From Treponema sp. (GTDB lineage Bacteria; Spirochaetota; Spirochaetia; Treponematales; Treponemataceae), in NCBI GenBank assembly GCA_012519415.1, contig JAAYQG010000036.1, positions 1-45,930 on the forward strand: 45,930 bases of DNA. Direction: 5' to 3'. The position numbers were made by a program, and so were the translations under genes. Numbering within the stretch: the stretch's first letter is position 1; every line of letters starts with the position of its first letter. This document shows positions 1 through 6,864 of the stretch, piece by piece. The notes beneath the pieces are model-generated. The model had not been told where the DNA came from. It was given only the letters and a program-made list of their open reading frames with translations, and did no database searches.

Positions 1-55
1 AAAATCCAAAAAATACAAATTATTCTTTCCCAAAACGGTATTATTCTCTTCATTT

Positions 56-139
56 TCACCAACCCCGATTTTCAAAAAATTTGTCAACTCCATATCCAAC
101 TGCTGTTCCTACACCCCAACCAGCAACATTAACTGCTCG
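56..139 (-). other. Open coding-like tail without a start codon
   Basis: Directly after the stop codon of the next gene (140-142), and in the same frame, the minus strand stays open for 27 codons and ends in TGA at 56-58. It encodes a Gly-rich, amphipathic stretch that includes GWGVGTAVGYGVDKFF. There is no ATG in frame, so it cannot be a free-standing gene as it stands. It may be the remnant of a C-terminal tail cut off by a nonsense mutation, or debris of a toxin or bacteriocin-like gene. This is weak evidence, based on composition only. Confidence 0.2.
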
Positions 140-616
140 TTAGTTTTTTTGCTTTATTCGTTTCAGAACTTTCAATATCAGAAAATTCAGCCATGTTGCA
201 AAAGCACTGTAAAACAAACCAAAGATATATAAAAAATTTCTAGATAAATCATTAATCAAAATTTGCCATAATTGCTCATACTCTGGTGTGTAGATTTTTT
301 CATTATTCTCGTAATATGCAATAAGCCGGTTTAATATAAAATCAAAGACATTATTCGCACCGAACACTAATGCAAAATAAATCATGAAAAAAAGCAATAG
401 AAATTTGACGAACTTATTATTAATATTATTAAATTTCATTAATATGTTGAATGATATTATTGAAAAAATAATAGATAAACAATAATAACATGATGAATCA
501 AAATAAAAAAAGCTTTTATTCACAACTAGCATTGGTCTAAATCCTATGATTAAAATCGCTATTGCATAGAAAATAATCGAAAGAATAAATAAAATCCCTT
601 TTTGGATATTTTTCAT
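140..616 (-). CDS. Hypothetical integral membrane protein (158 aa)
   Basis: I do not recognise the family. About four hydrophobic helices are visible (roughly residues 5-28, 40-60, 70-90 and 125-150), with a polar, acidic loop (ENNEKIYTPEYEQLW) between helices three and four and a basic C-terminus (LKRIKQKN). This suggests a small polytopic inner-membrane protein with one exposed loop. The segment is very AT-rich. The coding frame continues open beyond its stop codon (56-139), so the protein may once have been longer. No neighbour suggests a function; the position at the window edge hides any upstream operon partner. Confidence 0.55.
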   Translation of the reverse strand: MKNIQKGILFILSIIFYAIAILIIGFRPMLVVNKSFFYFDSSCYYCLSIIFSIISFNILMKFNNINNKFVKFLLLFFMIYFALVFGANNVFDFILNRLIAYYENNEKIYTPEYEQLWQILINDLSRNFLYIFGLFYSAFATWLNFLILKVLKRIKQKN

Positions 617-956
617 TTTTCTATCCTAATTTCTTATATATACTTCAGTCCATACAACAAGGAATATAAGCATACGGTGTTCCCCCTACTTCATTATTAG
701 ACTCTCTTCTATTTCTTTCATACTGAATTCCCATTTTGCTTTTGAAAAAAATATAATTTCACCAATTAAAAAAATAGTATATATATCTATTCTAAAATAA
801 AGCAGCATACTATTTTGGAATTATACTACAGTTTTGGGATTAATCTAGCGAAATCCAGCTGAGGTTTGAAGGAGCAACTTCTACGAGCTTTGAAATGTTC
901 TAATCAACCAAAACTCATAATTCATGGTACAATTCACTTAATTTGAAATCTTCAGT
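617..956. other. Intergenic region with a relative of the 31.5-kb repeat unit
   Basis: No gene is seen between the divergently placed membrane-protein genes. Around 829-856 the sequence runs CTACA, TTTTGGGATTAATCTAGCG, AAATCC. This closely matches the start of the fourth stem-loop unit at 31781-31811 (CTACA, ATTTGGGACTAATCTAGCA, AAACCC). It is therefore a degenerate dispersed copy of that non-coding repeat. A small hairpin (GAAG-GAGCAA-CTTC) follows it. Confidence 0.4.
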
Positions 957-1514
957 ATGAAAAAAAATTCATTAATAGGCGCGATTACGATTTTTCTCAT
1001 TTTTATGACAATCATGTTTTCTGTGATTTTCGCCTTAATTAAAAACGGACGTTCAGTCTGGTTGACTCTTGCAATTTCTTTTGGAACGACTGCATATCAT
1101 TTTGTAATAAGACTTTTGAGTGCATCATTTGTTCGTTTTATTTTTGAAAAAAAACTTGACTGCTGGAACAGATGGTTTTTGGTAACTTCAAATGAAATTA
1201 AGTTGTATAAAGTCCTTAAGGTGAAGTATTGGAAAAATAAATTACCGACTTACATTCCGGAATCATTTGATATTTCAAAAAATTCTTGGGAGCAAATTAT
1301 AAAAGCAAGTTGTATGGCGGAACTCATTCATGAAATAATAATCGCTTTTAGTTTTGTTCCAATTCTATTTTCATTTTTTTTTGGGGCTTTGTTCGTGTTT
1401 TTAATTACGTCTTTGCTTGCAGCCGGAATAGATTTGCTTTTTGTACTAATTCAAAGATATAACCGTCCACGATATATTAAAATGTTATCTATAACAAAAC
1501 AGAAATATCCATAA
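957..1514 (+). CDS. CrtO-like (glycosyl-diaponeurosporenoate acyltransferase family) membrane protein
   Basis: A 185-aa membrane protein with two N-terminal helices, a soluble middle and two C-terminal helices. Two family hallmarks are visible. One is the KVLKVKYWKNKLPTYIPE segment (about residues 86-103), which resembles the K-x-W-K-x-x-LP motif of CrtO-type acyltransferases. The other is the near-terminal IQRYNRPRYIKML. In staphylococci CrtO esterifies the glucose of staphyloxanthin. No other carotenoid gene is near, so here the substrate is unknown and it is probably a membrane acyltransferase of another lipid. The ATG at 957 has no clear Shine-Dalgarno sequence. It stands alone, with no operon partner. 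Confidence 0.55.
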   Translation: MKKNSLIGAITIFLIFMTIMFSVIFALIKNGRSVWLTLAISFGTTAYHFVIRLLSASFVRFIFEKKLDCWNRWFLVTSNEIKLYKVLKVKYWKNKLPTYIPESFDISKNSWEQIIKASCMAELIHEIIIAFSFVPILFSFFFGALFVFLITSLLAAGIDLLFVLIQRYNRPRYIKMLSITKQKYP

Positions 1515-1666
1515 ATATAAAGAAAAGTTACATTGCGGTTTTTTTTGTAATGTTGCATATCAACTTTTAAGCCGATTGAATTTCGCTCTCCGCAGAAAGA
1601 CTATATTAATGCTCACTTTATTCCAGCTTGCTTAAAGTGTAAAGTGCAAAACTTGCAAAGAGTTTT

Positions 1667-2041
1667 TTACAGTGCTTTATTGTCTTGCACGTGTTTTTTC
1701 AAAGCCTGAAATGACTTGTCGCTTATAATATGTTCAATTTTACAAGCATCTTCTGTAGCCGTTTCTTCGTCAACTCCAAGTATCATAAGAACCTTGCTTA
1801 AAACCGTGTGTCTTTCGTATATTTTTTGTGCAAGCAAGAGTCCGCTATCAGTTAGAGTAATATGCCCGTTATGATCAACAGTAATATAATTCCCCTTTTT
1901 TAAGATCCCAATTCCACGACTAACGCTTGGTCTGGAATAATTCATATATTCAGCAACATCAATGGAACGTACAAAGGGTTTCGATTTGGAAAGAATATAA
2001 ATAGTTTCGAGATACATCTCGCTGGAAGATTTTAAGGTCAT
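1667..2041 (-). CDS. DtxR/MntR-family metal-dependent transcriptional regulator
   Basis: A 124-aa protein with the DtxR-family N-terminal winged helix: SEMYLETIYILS (helix 1), VRSIDVAEYMNYSRPSVSRG (recognition HTH, about residues 24-43), then the wing GNYITVDHNGHITLTDSG. A short metal-binding/dimerisation region follows (ERHTVLSKVLMILGVDEETA, EDACKIEHIIS), carrying the usual E-x-x-H and C/E-x-x-H ligands. The C-terminal SH3-like domain of DtxR/IdeR is absent, so it is a short MntR/TroR-like form. It is divergent from feoA, with DtxR-box-like palindromes near feoA and feoB, so it probably represses iron uptake with Fe(II) or Mn(II) as co-repressor. The ATG at 2041 is preceded by AGGGG. Confidence 0.85.
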   Translation of the reverse strand: MTLKSSSEMYLETIYILSKSKPFVRSIDVAEYMNYSRPSVSRGIGILKKGNYITVDHNGHITLTDSGLLLAQKIYERHTVLSKVLMILGVDEETATEDACKIEHIISDKSFQALKKHVQDNKAL

Positions 2042-2175
2042 AATATGCCCCTTAGCATAAAAATATGAGATTTTACAACCGTATTATAATACAAAAAAGC
2101 GTGAAAAAAGCAAATGAAAAATTAATCACCCCTTTCGGAAGCCTCATATCTTTCAGGAGGGATAAAAACACTGCA

Positions 2176-2201
2176 CAAATATTACAAATTTGCAATATTT
2201 G
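2176..2201. promoter_or_regulatory. 26-bp nested palindrome upstream of the feoA promoter
   Basis: CAAATATT-A-CAAATTTG-C-AATATTTG is symmetric at 24 of 26 positions, with an inner palindrome (CAAATTTG) nested in an outer one (CAAATATT/AATATTTG). It ends 10 bp before the -35 of the feo promoter. This is the position of an activator or of a second repressor, and the sequence is unlike the GTTAG/CTAAC sites assigned to the DtxR-type protein. The binding protein is unknown. Confidence 0.5.
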
Positions 2202-2211
2202 CAAAATTCTG

Positions 2212-2240
2212 TTGACAAAGTCAGTAAAAAAGGGTATTAG
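2212..2240 (+). promoter_or_regulatory. Sigma-70-type promoter of the feo operon
   Basis: TTGACA (2212-2217), a 17-bp spacer, and TATTAG (2235-2240). The spacing is ideal and the -35 is perfect. The presumed start site falls inside or just after the GTTAG...CTAAC operator, as expected for iron-dependent repression. Confidence 0.7.
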
Positions 2241-2244
2241 TTTT

Positions 2245-2260
2245 GTTAGCAATGACTAAC
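2245..2260. promoter_or_regulatory. Putative DtxR-family operator at feoA
   Basis: Inverted repeat GTTAG-CAATGA-CTAAC, preceded by a further TTAG. It begins 4 bp downstream of the -10 and would block transcription initiation. The half-site TTAG/CTAA is the core of the known DtxR/IdeR box (TTAGGTTAGSCTAACCTAA). Assignment to the divergent regulator is inference from position and half-site. Confidence 0.55.
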
Positions 2261-2325
2261 CATTTTATTACAGACTTCTCGATTACATACTTTAATATGA
2301 AAAAACCACAAAGGTAGAAAACACG

Positions 2326-2550
2326 ATGATACATACTACGACATTAAAACATGCTCAAGAAGGAAAAGAATATATTATTCGAAAGATAACAACGAGTGAC
2401 GACGAATTAAAAGCGTTTTTATTCACCCTCGGATGCTATGCTGGAGAAACAATCACCCTTGTTGCGCATCGGAGCGACAATTGCACGGTCGCAATAAAAG
2501 ACGGACGCTACACTATAGACAGTCAATTAGCAGATGCCATCCTTGTGTAA
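2326..2550 (+). CDS. feoA: FeoA, small SH3-like ferrous iron transport protein
   Basis: A 74-aa cytoplasmic protein with the FeoA SH3-like fold: an N-terminal beta strand, RKITTSDDELKAFLFTLGCYAGETITLVAH (the L-x-x-LG-x-x-x-G-x-x-I core), then AIKDGRYTIDSQLADAILV. FeoA supports FeoB-mediated Fe(II) uptake, probably by docking on the FeoB cytoplasmic side. It is the first gene behind the iron-regulated promoter. A terminator-like hairpin and a second DtxR-like box separate it from feoB, so the two may be expressed at different levels. The ATG follows AAGGTAG at a workable distance. Confidence 0.85.
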   Translation: MIHTTTLKHAQEGKEYIIRKITTSDDELKAFLFTLGCYAGETITLVAHRSDNCTVAIKDGRYTIDSQLADAILV

Positions 2551-2551
2551 T

Positions 2552-2583
2552 TGCACCAGCTAATAAGGGTGGCTATTTTTTTT
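2552..2583 (+). terminator. Terminator or attenuator between feoA and feoB
   Basis: A short hairpin (GCACC, loop AGCTAATAAG, GGTGgC) is followed by TA and a run of eight T. The stem is short, so termination is probably partial. It would let feoA be made in excess of feoB, or make feoB depend on read-through and the local box at 2591. Confidence 0.45.
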
Positions 2584-2590
2584 GGGCATA

Positions 2591-2610
2591 AAGTTAGTTT
2601 AGGCTAACTT
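2591..2610. promoter_or_regulatory. DtxR-box-like palindrome between feoA and feoB
   Basis: AAGTTAG-TTTAGG-CTAACTT is a 7-bp perfect inverted repeat containing TTAG...GGCTAA, close to the DtxR/IdeR consensus. It lies over a weak promoter-like pair (TTGGGC, 17 bp, TAACTT). This suggests a second iron-controlled start for feoB. Confidence 0.5.
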
Positions 2611-2663
2611 GCAATAATTGCATCCTTAAAGGGATGTAGCAAAAATAAAAGGAGGAAATTCCA

Positions 2664-4680
2664 ATGAGAATTGCTTTAACAGGCAACCCAAACTCAGGCA
2701 AAACCACAATGTTCAATGCTTTGACCGGTCGTAACGAAAAGGTCGGCAACTGGGCTGGTGTTACCTTGGAGAAAAAAAGAACACCCGATTAAGAAGTCGT
2801 ATGCAGACGGTAAACAGCTCATTGCTGTAGACCTTCCCGGTGCATACTCCATGTCACCATTCACTTCCGAAGAGAGTATTACCAGCTCGTATGTTAAAAA
2901 GGAAAACCCCGATGTTATTATCAACATCGTAGATGCAACAAATCTAAGTCGTAGCCTTTTTTTTACCACGCAGCTTTTAGAGCTTGGTATTCCTGTAGTT
3001 ATAGCTCTGAATAAGAGCGATCTGAATAAAAAGAAAGGCATCCGTATTAATACCGATGCCTTGTCTGAAAAGCTTGCCTGCCCTATTGTTAGTACCGTTT
3101 CCACCTCCACAGAAGGATTAAAGGCTGTTGTTGAGGCTGCTATTGCGCACGCTCAAAACAGCCAAAAAGCCCCCTTCCGCCAAATCAACGTCGATTTAAC
3201 GGATAAGAAGGCTGTTGAAGATGCTGACCGTAAGCGTTTTGCATTTGTAAATAAGGTAGTCGACATCGTTGAACATCGTACTATTCTTACGAAGAATAAG
3301 CACTTTGGCGATACAATCGATGCTGTGCTTACAAATAAGTGGCTTGGTATTCCGATCTTTGCTGTTGTGATGTTCCTCGTGTTTCAAATTTCCCAAGTAT
3401 GGGTGGGCACGCCTATTGCCGACATCCTTGTGGGATGGTTCGAAATTTTCCAGGAATGGGTTGGAGGGCTCCTTGAAAATGCAAATCCGGTTCTTTTCAC
3501 GATTCTTGTTGACGGCATTATTGGCGGTGTTATTGCCGTTCTCGGTTTTCTTCCGCTTATTATGGTTATGTACTTCCTTATTGCCTTGCTTGAAGACTCG
3601 GGCTACATGGCCCGTGTTGCCGTTGTGCTCGATCCTATATTCAAAAAAGTCGGGCTTTCGGGTAAGTCTGTAATTCCGTGCGTTATCTCCATTGGCTGCG
3701 CTGTGCCAGGCATTATGGCAAGCCGTACAATTCGCAATGAGCGCGAACGAAGAGTTACTGCAATGCTTGTTCCATTTATGCCGTGCGGCGCAAAAATTCC
3801 CGTCATTGCACTTTTTGCCGGAGCCTTCTTTGACGATGCCGGCTGGATAAGCACTTTGATGTATCTTACCGGTATTGCGCTTATTTTTCTTGGTGCTCTT
3901 CTTGTTAATAAAATTGCCGGGCACAAAGCAAGAAAGTCGTTCTTTATAATTGAACTCCCCGAATATAAAGTGCCTTCAATTTTAGCTGCTTTTAAATCCA
4001 TGTGTGCTCGTGGTTGGGCGTTCATTGTTAAAGCTGCTACTATTATTCTTCTTTGTAATTTGGCAGTCCAACTAATGCAGACTTTTACATGGACTTTTCA
4101 AGTTGCAGAAACTGCCAATCAGTCGATTCTTGCTTCTATAGCTTCGCCTTTTGCGTACTTGCTCCTACCGATTGTTGGTGTGCTGTCTTGGCAACTTGCT
4201 GCGGCGGTGGTTACCGGTCTTATTGCAAAGGAAAACGTTGTCGGCACTCTTGCGGTAACCTTCGTTGGTCTTCAAAACCTTATTGATATAGAAGAATTTG
4301 CTCTTATGGAAGGCGCAGGCTTAGAGGTTGCAGGCATTATGGCAATTACAAAAATTGCAGCTCTTGCATACCTGATGTTCAACCTGTATACACCGCCGTG
4401 CTTTGCAGCTATTGGTGCTATGAATGCCGAAATGAAAAGCAGCAAGTGGCTTTGGGGCGCTGTTGCGCTCCAGCTCGGCACCGGTTACGCTGTTGCATAC
4501 CTTGTTTATACAATCGGTACGCTTCTTACCGGCGAAGCCCTTAACATTGGTGCTACAATCGGCGGGCTTATTGCTGTTATTATTATGGTTGCAATTGTAG
4601 GCGGTCTTATTGTAAACACAAATAAAAAGCTGAAAAAAGAGTACACTCTTACCCAGAGCGCACTAAGCAATGCTAGATAA
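2664..4680 (+). CDS. feoB: FeoB ferrous iron transporter, interrupted by a one-base frameshift
   Basis: Polytopic GTPase-permease for Fe(II). The true start is ATG 2664 behind AAGGAGGAAATT, giving GNPNSGKTT (G1) and [10 protein letters not shown]. An A7 run (2772-2778) where six A would keep the frame then sends translation to TAA at 2790-2792 after 42 codons. The remaining frame (open 2758-4680) carries G3 DLPGAYS, G4 NKSD and the Gate and core membrane regions with CGAKIPV and GCAVPG. With the A removed the product would be 671 aa, a normal short FeoB. The gene is clearly richer in G+C than its flanks, which hints at acquisition. It may be an assembly error, a phase-variable tract or a real pseudogene. 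A downstream GTG at 2758 would give a protein lacking the P-loop. Confidence 0.85.
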
Positions 4681-4728
4681 AATACTTAGGCAAAATACAG
4701 TATTAAAATGCCTTATTAGGATACGATT

Positions 4729-4878
4729 ATGAAAAATGTCATTATTGTTTTTATTTTACTTGGTATTGTAGCAGGTATTATCTGGTATTTTGTCCACACA
4801 AAAAAACGCGGTGCAACCTGTGTCGGTTGCCCGTTTGCAAAAGCCTGTGTCGGCAAGTGTAGCGACAAATCCGTGTAA
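4729..4878 (+). CDS. FeoB-associated Cys-rich membrane protein (49 aa)
   Basis: Starts at ATG 4729, 48 nt after feoB. One transmembrane helix (about residues 4-22, VIIVFILLGIVAGIIWYF) is followed by a basic stretch and a cysteine cluster, TCVGCPFAKACVGKC. This is the layout of the FeoB-associated Cys-rich family (sometimes treated as FeoC-like), thought to help handle Fe(II) at FeoB; its exact role is not settled. Its last codons, GAC AAA TCC GTG TAA, share 14 consecutive bases (CGACAAATCCGTGT, 4863-4876) with the palindromic repeat copy at 8217-8249. Its 3' end may therefore derive from, or have been cut by, that repeat. Confidence 0.85.
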   Translation: MKNVIIVFILLGIVAGIIWYFVHTKKRGATCVGCPFAKACVGKCSDKSV

Positions 4879-4956
4879 TTATGTGATATACTGTGGACGA
4901 CAAGCAGAAAGGTAATATAATTTGTATTAGTTTGACAACTGTCCAAAAGAAAAAAT

Positions 4957-5637
4957 ATGAAAGAGATATTTATCATACCGACAACTCATACTCAAACCGT
5001 TAATTATAGATCAGAAGACATTGCTCAGGTAATAATTCAAATAAACCCTGATGTAATATTCTGCGAATTACCTATGAATTGGAATGAGACTAAATCCGAT
5101 GATGTACAACAAGATGATCAAGAAGGCTATGCACTAAAAATTGTACAAGAAAAGAAGAATATAGATATTGTTAATGTAGATTTGCCCTATAGAAATGAGA
5201 TAGCACAGTCATTAAATCTGTATTCTCTGGAGTCAAAAATTGAGTCAATTCTGTTTCCGGATAATCCTGATTGTTTGAGCAAAACACATAAAAAACTGAT
5301 ACAAATAAATGAAAACATCTTTTTACCGGAAAATAAAATTGAATATACATATTTAATATCTGCTCGATTCAAAAAATTAGTTAGAAAAAAAAATCGTATA
5401 ATAAAAAGGATTATAGAAAAGTATCAAAGAAAAAATAGAAACGATATTACTATTGAACACAAGTTAAGTGATTACTTTCACAATGATATACGCGAAAATA
5501 TAATTATCTATAACTGTCTCCAATCAATGAGGGTATATAACAGGGGCGTATTATTGATCGGAGCTGAACACATTAACATTATAAATAAGCTAAACAAGTC
5601 CGGTCGAGGCTTTATAAAAGGGAAAGTTTTTATTTAG
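4957..5637 (+). CDS. Hypothetical protein, weakly TraB/TIKI-like
   Basis: A 226-aa soluble protein with no signal peptide. The N-terminus pairs THTQT with DIAQVIIQINPDVIFCELP, reminiscent of the TraB/TIKI/GumN fold (a histidine near the start, then I-x-P-D-x-(V/I)-x-x-E-L), and a late GAEHINIINKL could match the second histidine region. The middle is highly charged and basic (KKLVRKKNRIIKRIIEKYQRK). I regard the assignment as tentative. A degenerate duplicate of its 3' part lies at 6475-6558, so this locus has undergone duplication. A repeat copy begins 63 bp after its stop. It is the first gene of the accessory island. Confidence 0.5.
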   Translation: MKEIFIIPTTHTQTVNYRSEDIAQVIIQINPDVIFCELPMNWNETKSDDVQQDDQEGYALKIVQEKKNIDIVNVDLPYRNEIAQSLNLYSLESKIESILFPDNPDCLSKTHKKLIQINENIFLPENKIEYTYLISARFKKLVRKKNRIIKRIIEKYQRKNRNDITIEHKLSDYFHNDIRENIIIYNCLQSMRVYNRGVLLIGAEHINIINKLNKSGRGFIKGKVFI

Positions 5638-5689
5638 CATCTATACTACCCAAAGTGCACCTGCAATATCTGGTTTATTTCTAAGTTTC

Positions 5690-5733
5690 CCCAATCCCCA
5701 TTGATTCCGTAGGAATCAACAAATCCGTGTGAC
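5690..5733 (+). repeat. Palindromic dispersed repeat, copy 1
   Basis: Core 5701-5733: TTGATTCC-GTA-GGAATCAA (8-bp stem, 3-nt loop) followed by CAAATCCGTGTGAC, with the usual C-rich lead-in CCCAATCCCCA. A promoter begins 10 bp downstream. Confidence 0.85.
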
Positions 5734-5743
5734 CCTTTTTTAC

Positions 5744-5776
5744 TTGACTTTGTAAATGTGTACACATATAATGTGT
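5744..5776 (+). promoter_or_regulatory. Strong promoter with overlapping operator for the toxin-antitoxin pair
   Basis: TTGACT (5744-5749), a 17-bp spacer, and TATAAT (5767-5772). A perfect 12-bp palindrome ATGTGTACACAT (5756-5767) fills the end of the spacer, and a further half-site ATGTGT (5771-5776) overlaps the -10. This is the expected architecture for autorepression by a ribbon-helix-helix antitoxin. The promoter begins right after repeat copy 1. Confidence 0.75.
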
Positions 5777-5788
5777 AAAGAGGTAGCT

Positions 5789-6013
5789 ATGAAGAATATA
5801 ACTTTATCAATTGATGAAGATCTTTTACAGGCTGGTCGGGAATACGCTAAAAATCACAATATCTCATTTAACGCTCTTGTAAGAAGACTTATAATGCAAA
5901 CCGTTGTTACAAACAACAACAATTGGCTTGATAATACTTTTGAGCTTATGGACACATTGTATGTAACATCAGGCGAAGAGACGTGGACGAGGGAAGAATT
6001 ATATCGTGTCTAA
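5789..6013 (+). CDS. Ribbon-helix-helix antitoxin (VapB-type)
   Basis: A 74-aa protein. MKNITLSIDEDLLQAGREYA, then KNHNISFNALVRRLIMQTV, form a classic ribbon-helix-helix DNA-binding domain (beta strand KNITLSID, two helices). The acidic, Trp-containing C-terminus (GEETWTREELYRV) would wrap the toxin. I chose ATG 5789 because AAAGAGG lies 5 nt upstream and the upstream in-frame ATG would start inside the -10 hexamer. The end overlaps the PIN gene by 8 nt, giving translational coupling. It probably represses its own promoter at the ATGTGTACACAT site. Confidence 0.8.
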   Translation: MKNITLSIDEDLLQAGREYAKNHNISFNALVRRLIMQTVVTNNNNWLDNTFELMDTLYVTSGEETWTREELYRV

Positions 6014-6434
6014 AATATTTATTGATACAAACATACTTGTGTATACACTTGATTCAAAAGATCCCCGGAAACAAGCTAAAGCACGAGGAATAATGAGGAA
6101 AGTTGTAAATATGCACCAACCGGTCATATCAACACAAGTACTCAAAGAGTTCTACGTCGTTGCAACAACGAAAATGAAAGCCGATCGAATAATTGTTAAA
6201 AATATTATACACAATTTTAGTAATATTGAAATTGTTCAAAATGATTTAGAACTGATAGAACAAGCAATCGATATCAGTGTCATTTCACAATTATCATTTT
6301 GGGATTCTTTAATAATAGCTGCTGCAGAAAAAGCAAAATGTAAATATATTTTTTCTGAAGATTTAAATTCAGGACAAACATTTCGTGGCGTGATGGTGGT
6401 AAATCCGTTTGAGGAAGAGGATATGGCAGAATAG
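6006..6434 (+). CDS. PIN-domain ribonuclease toxin (VapC-type)
   Basis: A 142-aa PIN-domain protein with the acidic catalytic set in place: D7 (FIDTN), E48 (QVLKEFY), D100 (SFWDSLI) and D119 (FSEDLNSGQ). Such enzymes cut tRNA or rRNA with Mg2+ and are held in check by the cognate antitoxin. It starts at GTG 6006 inside the last codons of the antitoxin gene. The residues look intact, so the toxin is probably active. The pair lies between repeat copies 1 and 2 and behaves as a self-contained accessory module with its own promoter. Confidence 0.85.
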   Translation: MSKIFIDTNILVYTLDSKDPRKQAKARGIMRKVVNMHQPVISTQVLKEFYVVATTKMKADRIIVKNIIHNFSNIEIVQNDLELIEQAIDISVISQLSFWDSLIIAAAEKAKCKYIFSEDLNSGQTFRGVMVVNPFEEEDMAE

Positions 6435-6474
6435 TATCTGAGCTTGATAAACAAAATATTTTATGCCACCGTGA

Positions 6475-6822
6475 ATTAATAGAAAAACATCAAAGAAAAA
6501 ATAGAAACGATATTATTATTGAACACAAGTTAAGTGATTACTTTCACAATAATATACGCTATCTTAACGCTCGCTTTTTTTCTTTCCCCAATCTCCGTTG
6601 ATTCCGTAGGAAACAACAAATCCGTGTGACTCCTTTTACTTGCTTATCCAAACAATATCACAAGGACTTGCACCTTACTATCCAAAGTACGCCTATAATT
6701 ATAGTTCATAGTTGCAGACTCAAACTTAGTACAAGTAAAGTTACCAAAGTTTTTATTTAACATCTATCTACCCAAAGTGCACCTGCAATATCTGGTTTAT
6801 TTCTAAGTTTCCCCAATCTCCG
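6475..6822 (+). pseudogene. Degenerate duplicate of the 3' part of the 4957-5637 gene and its downstream flank
   Basis: 6480-6558 nearly duplicates 5416-5494 (shared AGAAAAAATAGAAACGATAT and AAGTTAAGTGATTACTTTCA). 6737-6822 duplicates 5618-5700, including the end of the gene (AAGTTTTTATTTA) and the non-coding CCAAAGTGCACCTGCAATAT. The piece between has diverged and holds repeat copy 2. No intact reading frame survives. It looks like an old tandem duplication of gene plus repeat, later rearranged. Confidence 0.7.
6587..6630 (+). repeat. Palindromic dispersed repeat, copy 2
   Basis: Core 6598-6630, TTGATTCC-GTA-GGAAACAA with one stem mismatch (T to A), then CAAATCCGTGTGAC. A TTGCTT element follows after 9 bp but no -10 is seen at the right distance, so the promoter here seems decayed. 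Confidence 0.85.
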
Positions 6823-6855
6823 TTGATTCCGTAGGAAACAACAAATCCGTGTGAC
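6812..6855 (+). repeat. Palindromic dispersed repeat, copy 3
   Basis: Core 6823-6855, with the same GGAAACAA variant as copy 2, so the two descend from a common copy. A perfect-spacing promoter follows after 9 bp. Confidence 0.85.
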
Positions 6856-6864
6856 CCTTTTTAC

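Noticed and set aside
2065-2259. 64-aa open frame upstream of feoA
   Set aside because: It covers the divergent promoter region, the nested palindrome and the promoter itself; it has no ribosome site and a composition unlike a protein.
3196-3924. 242-aa open frame on the opposite strand of feoB
   Set aside because: Shadow of feoB: rich in Asn, His, Lys and Arg, without any domain; feoB's own motifs run through the same region.
5701-5733. Palindromic repeat as integron attC sites
   Set aside because: Simple attC sites have RYYYAAC first and GTTRRRY last; here the order is GTTGATT...AATCAAC, and neither box fits the degenerate consensus. No integrase is in the window. Kept only as a cassette-like analogy.
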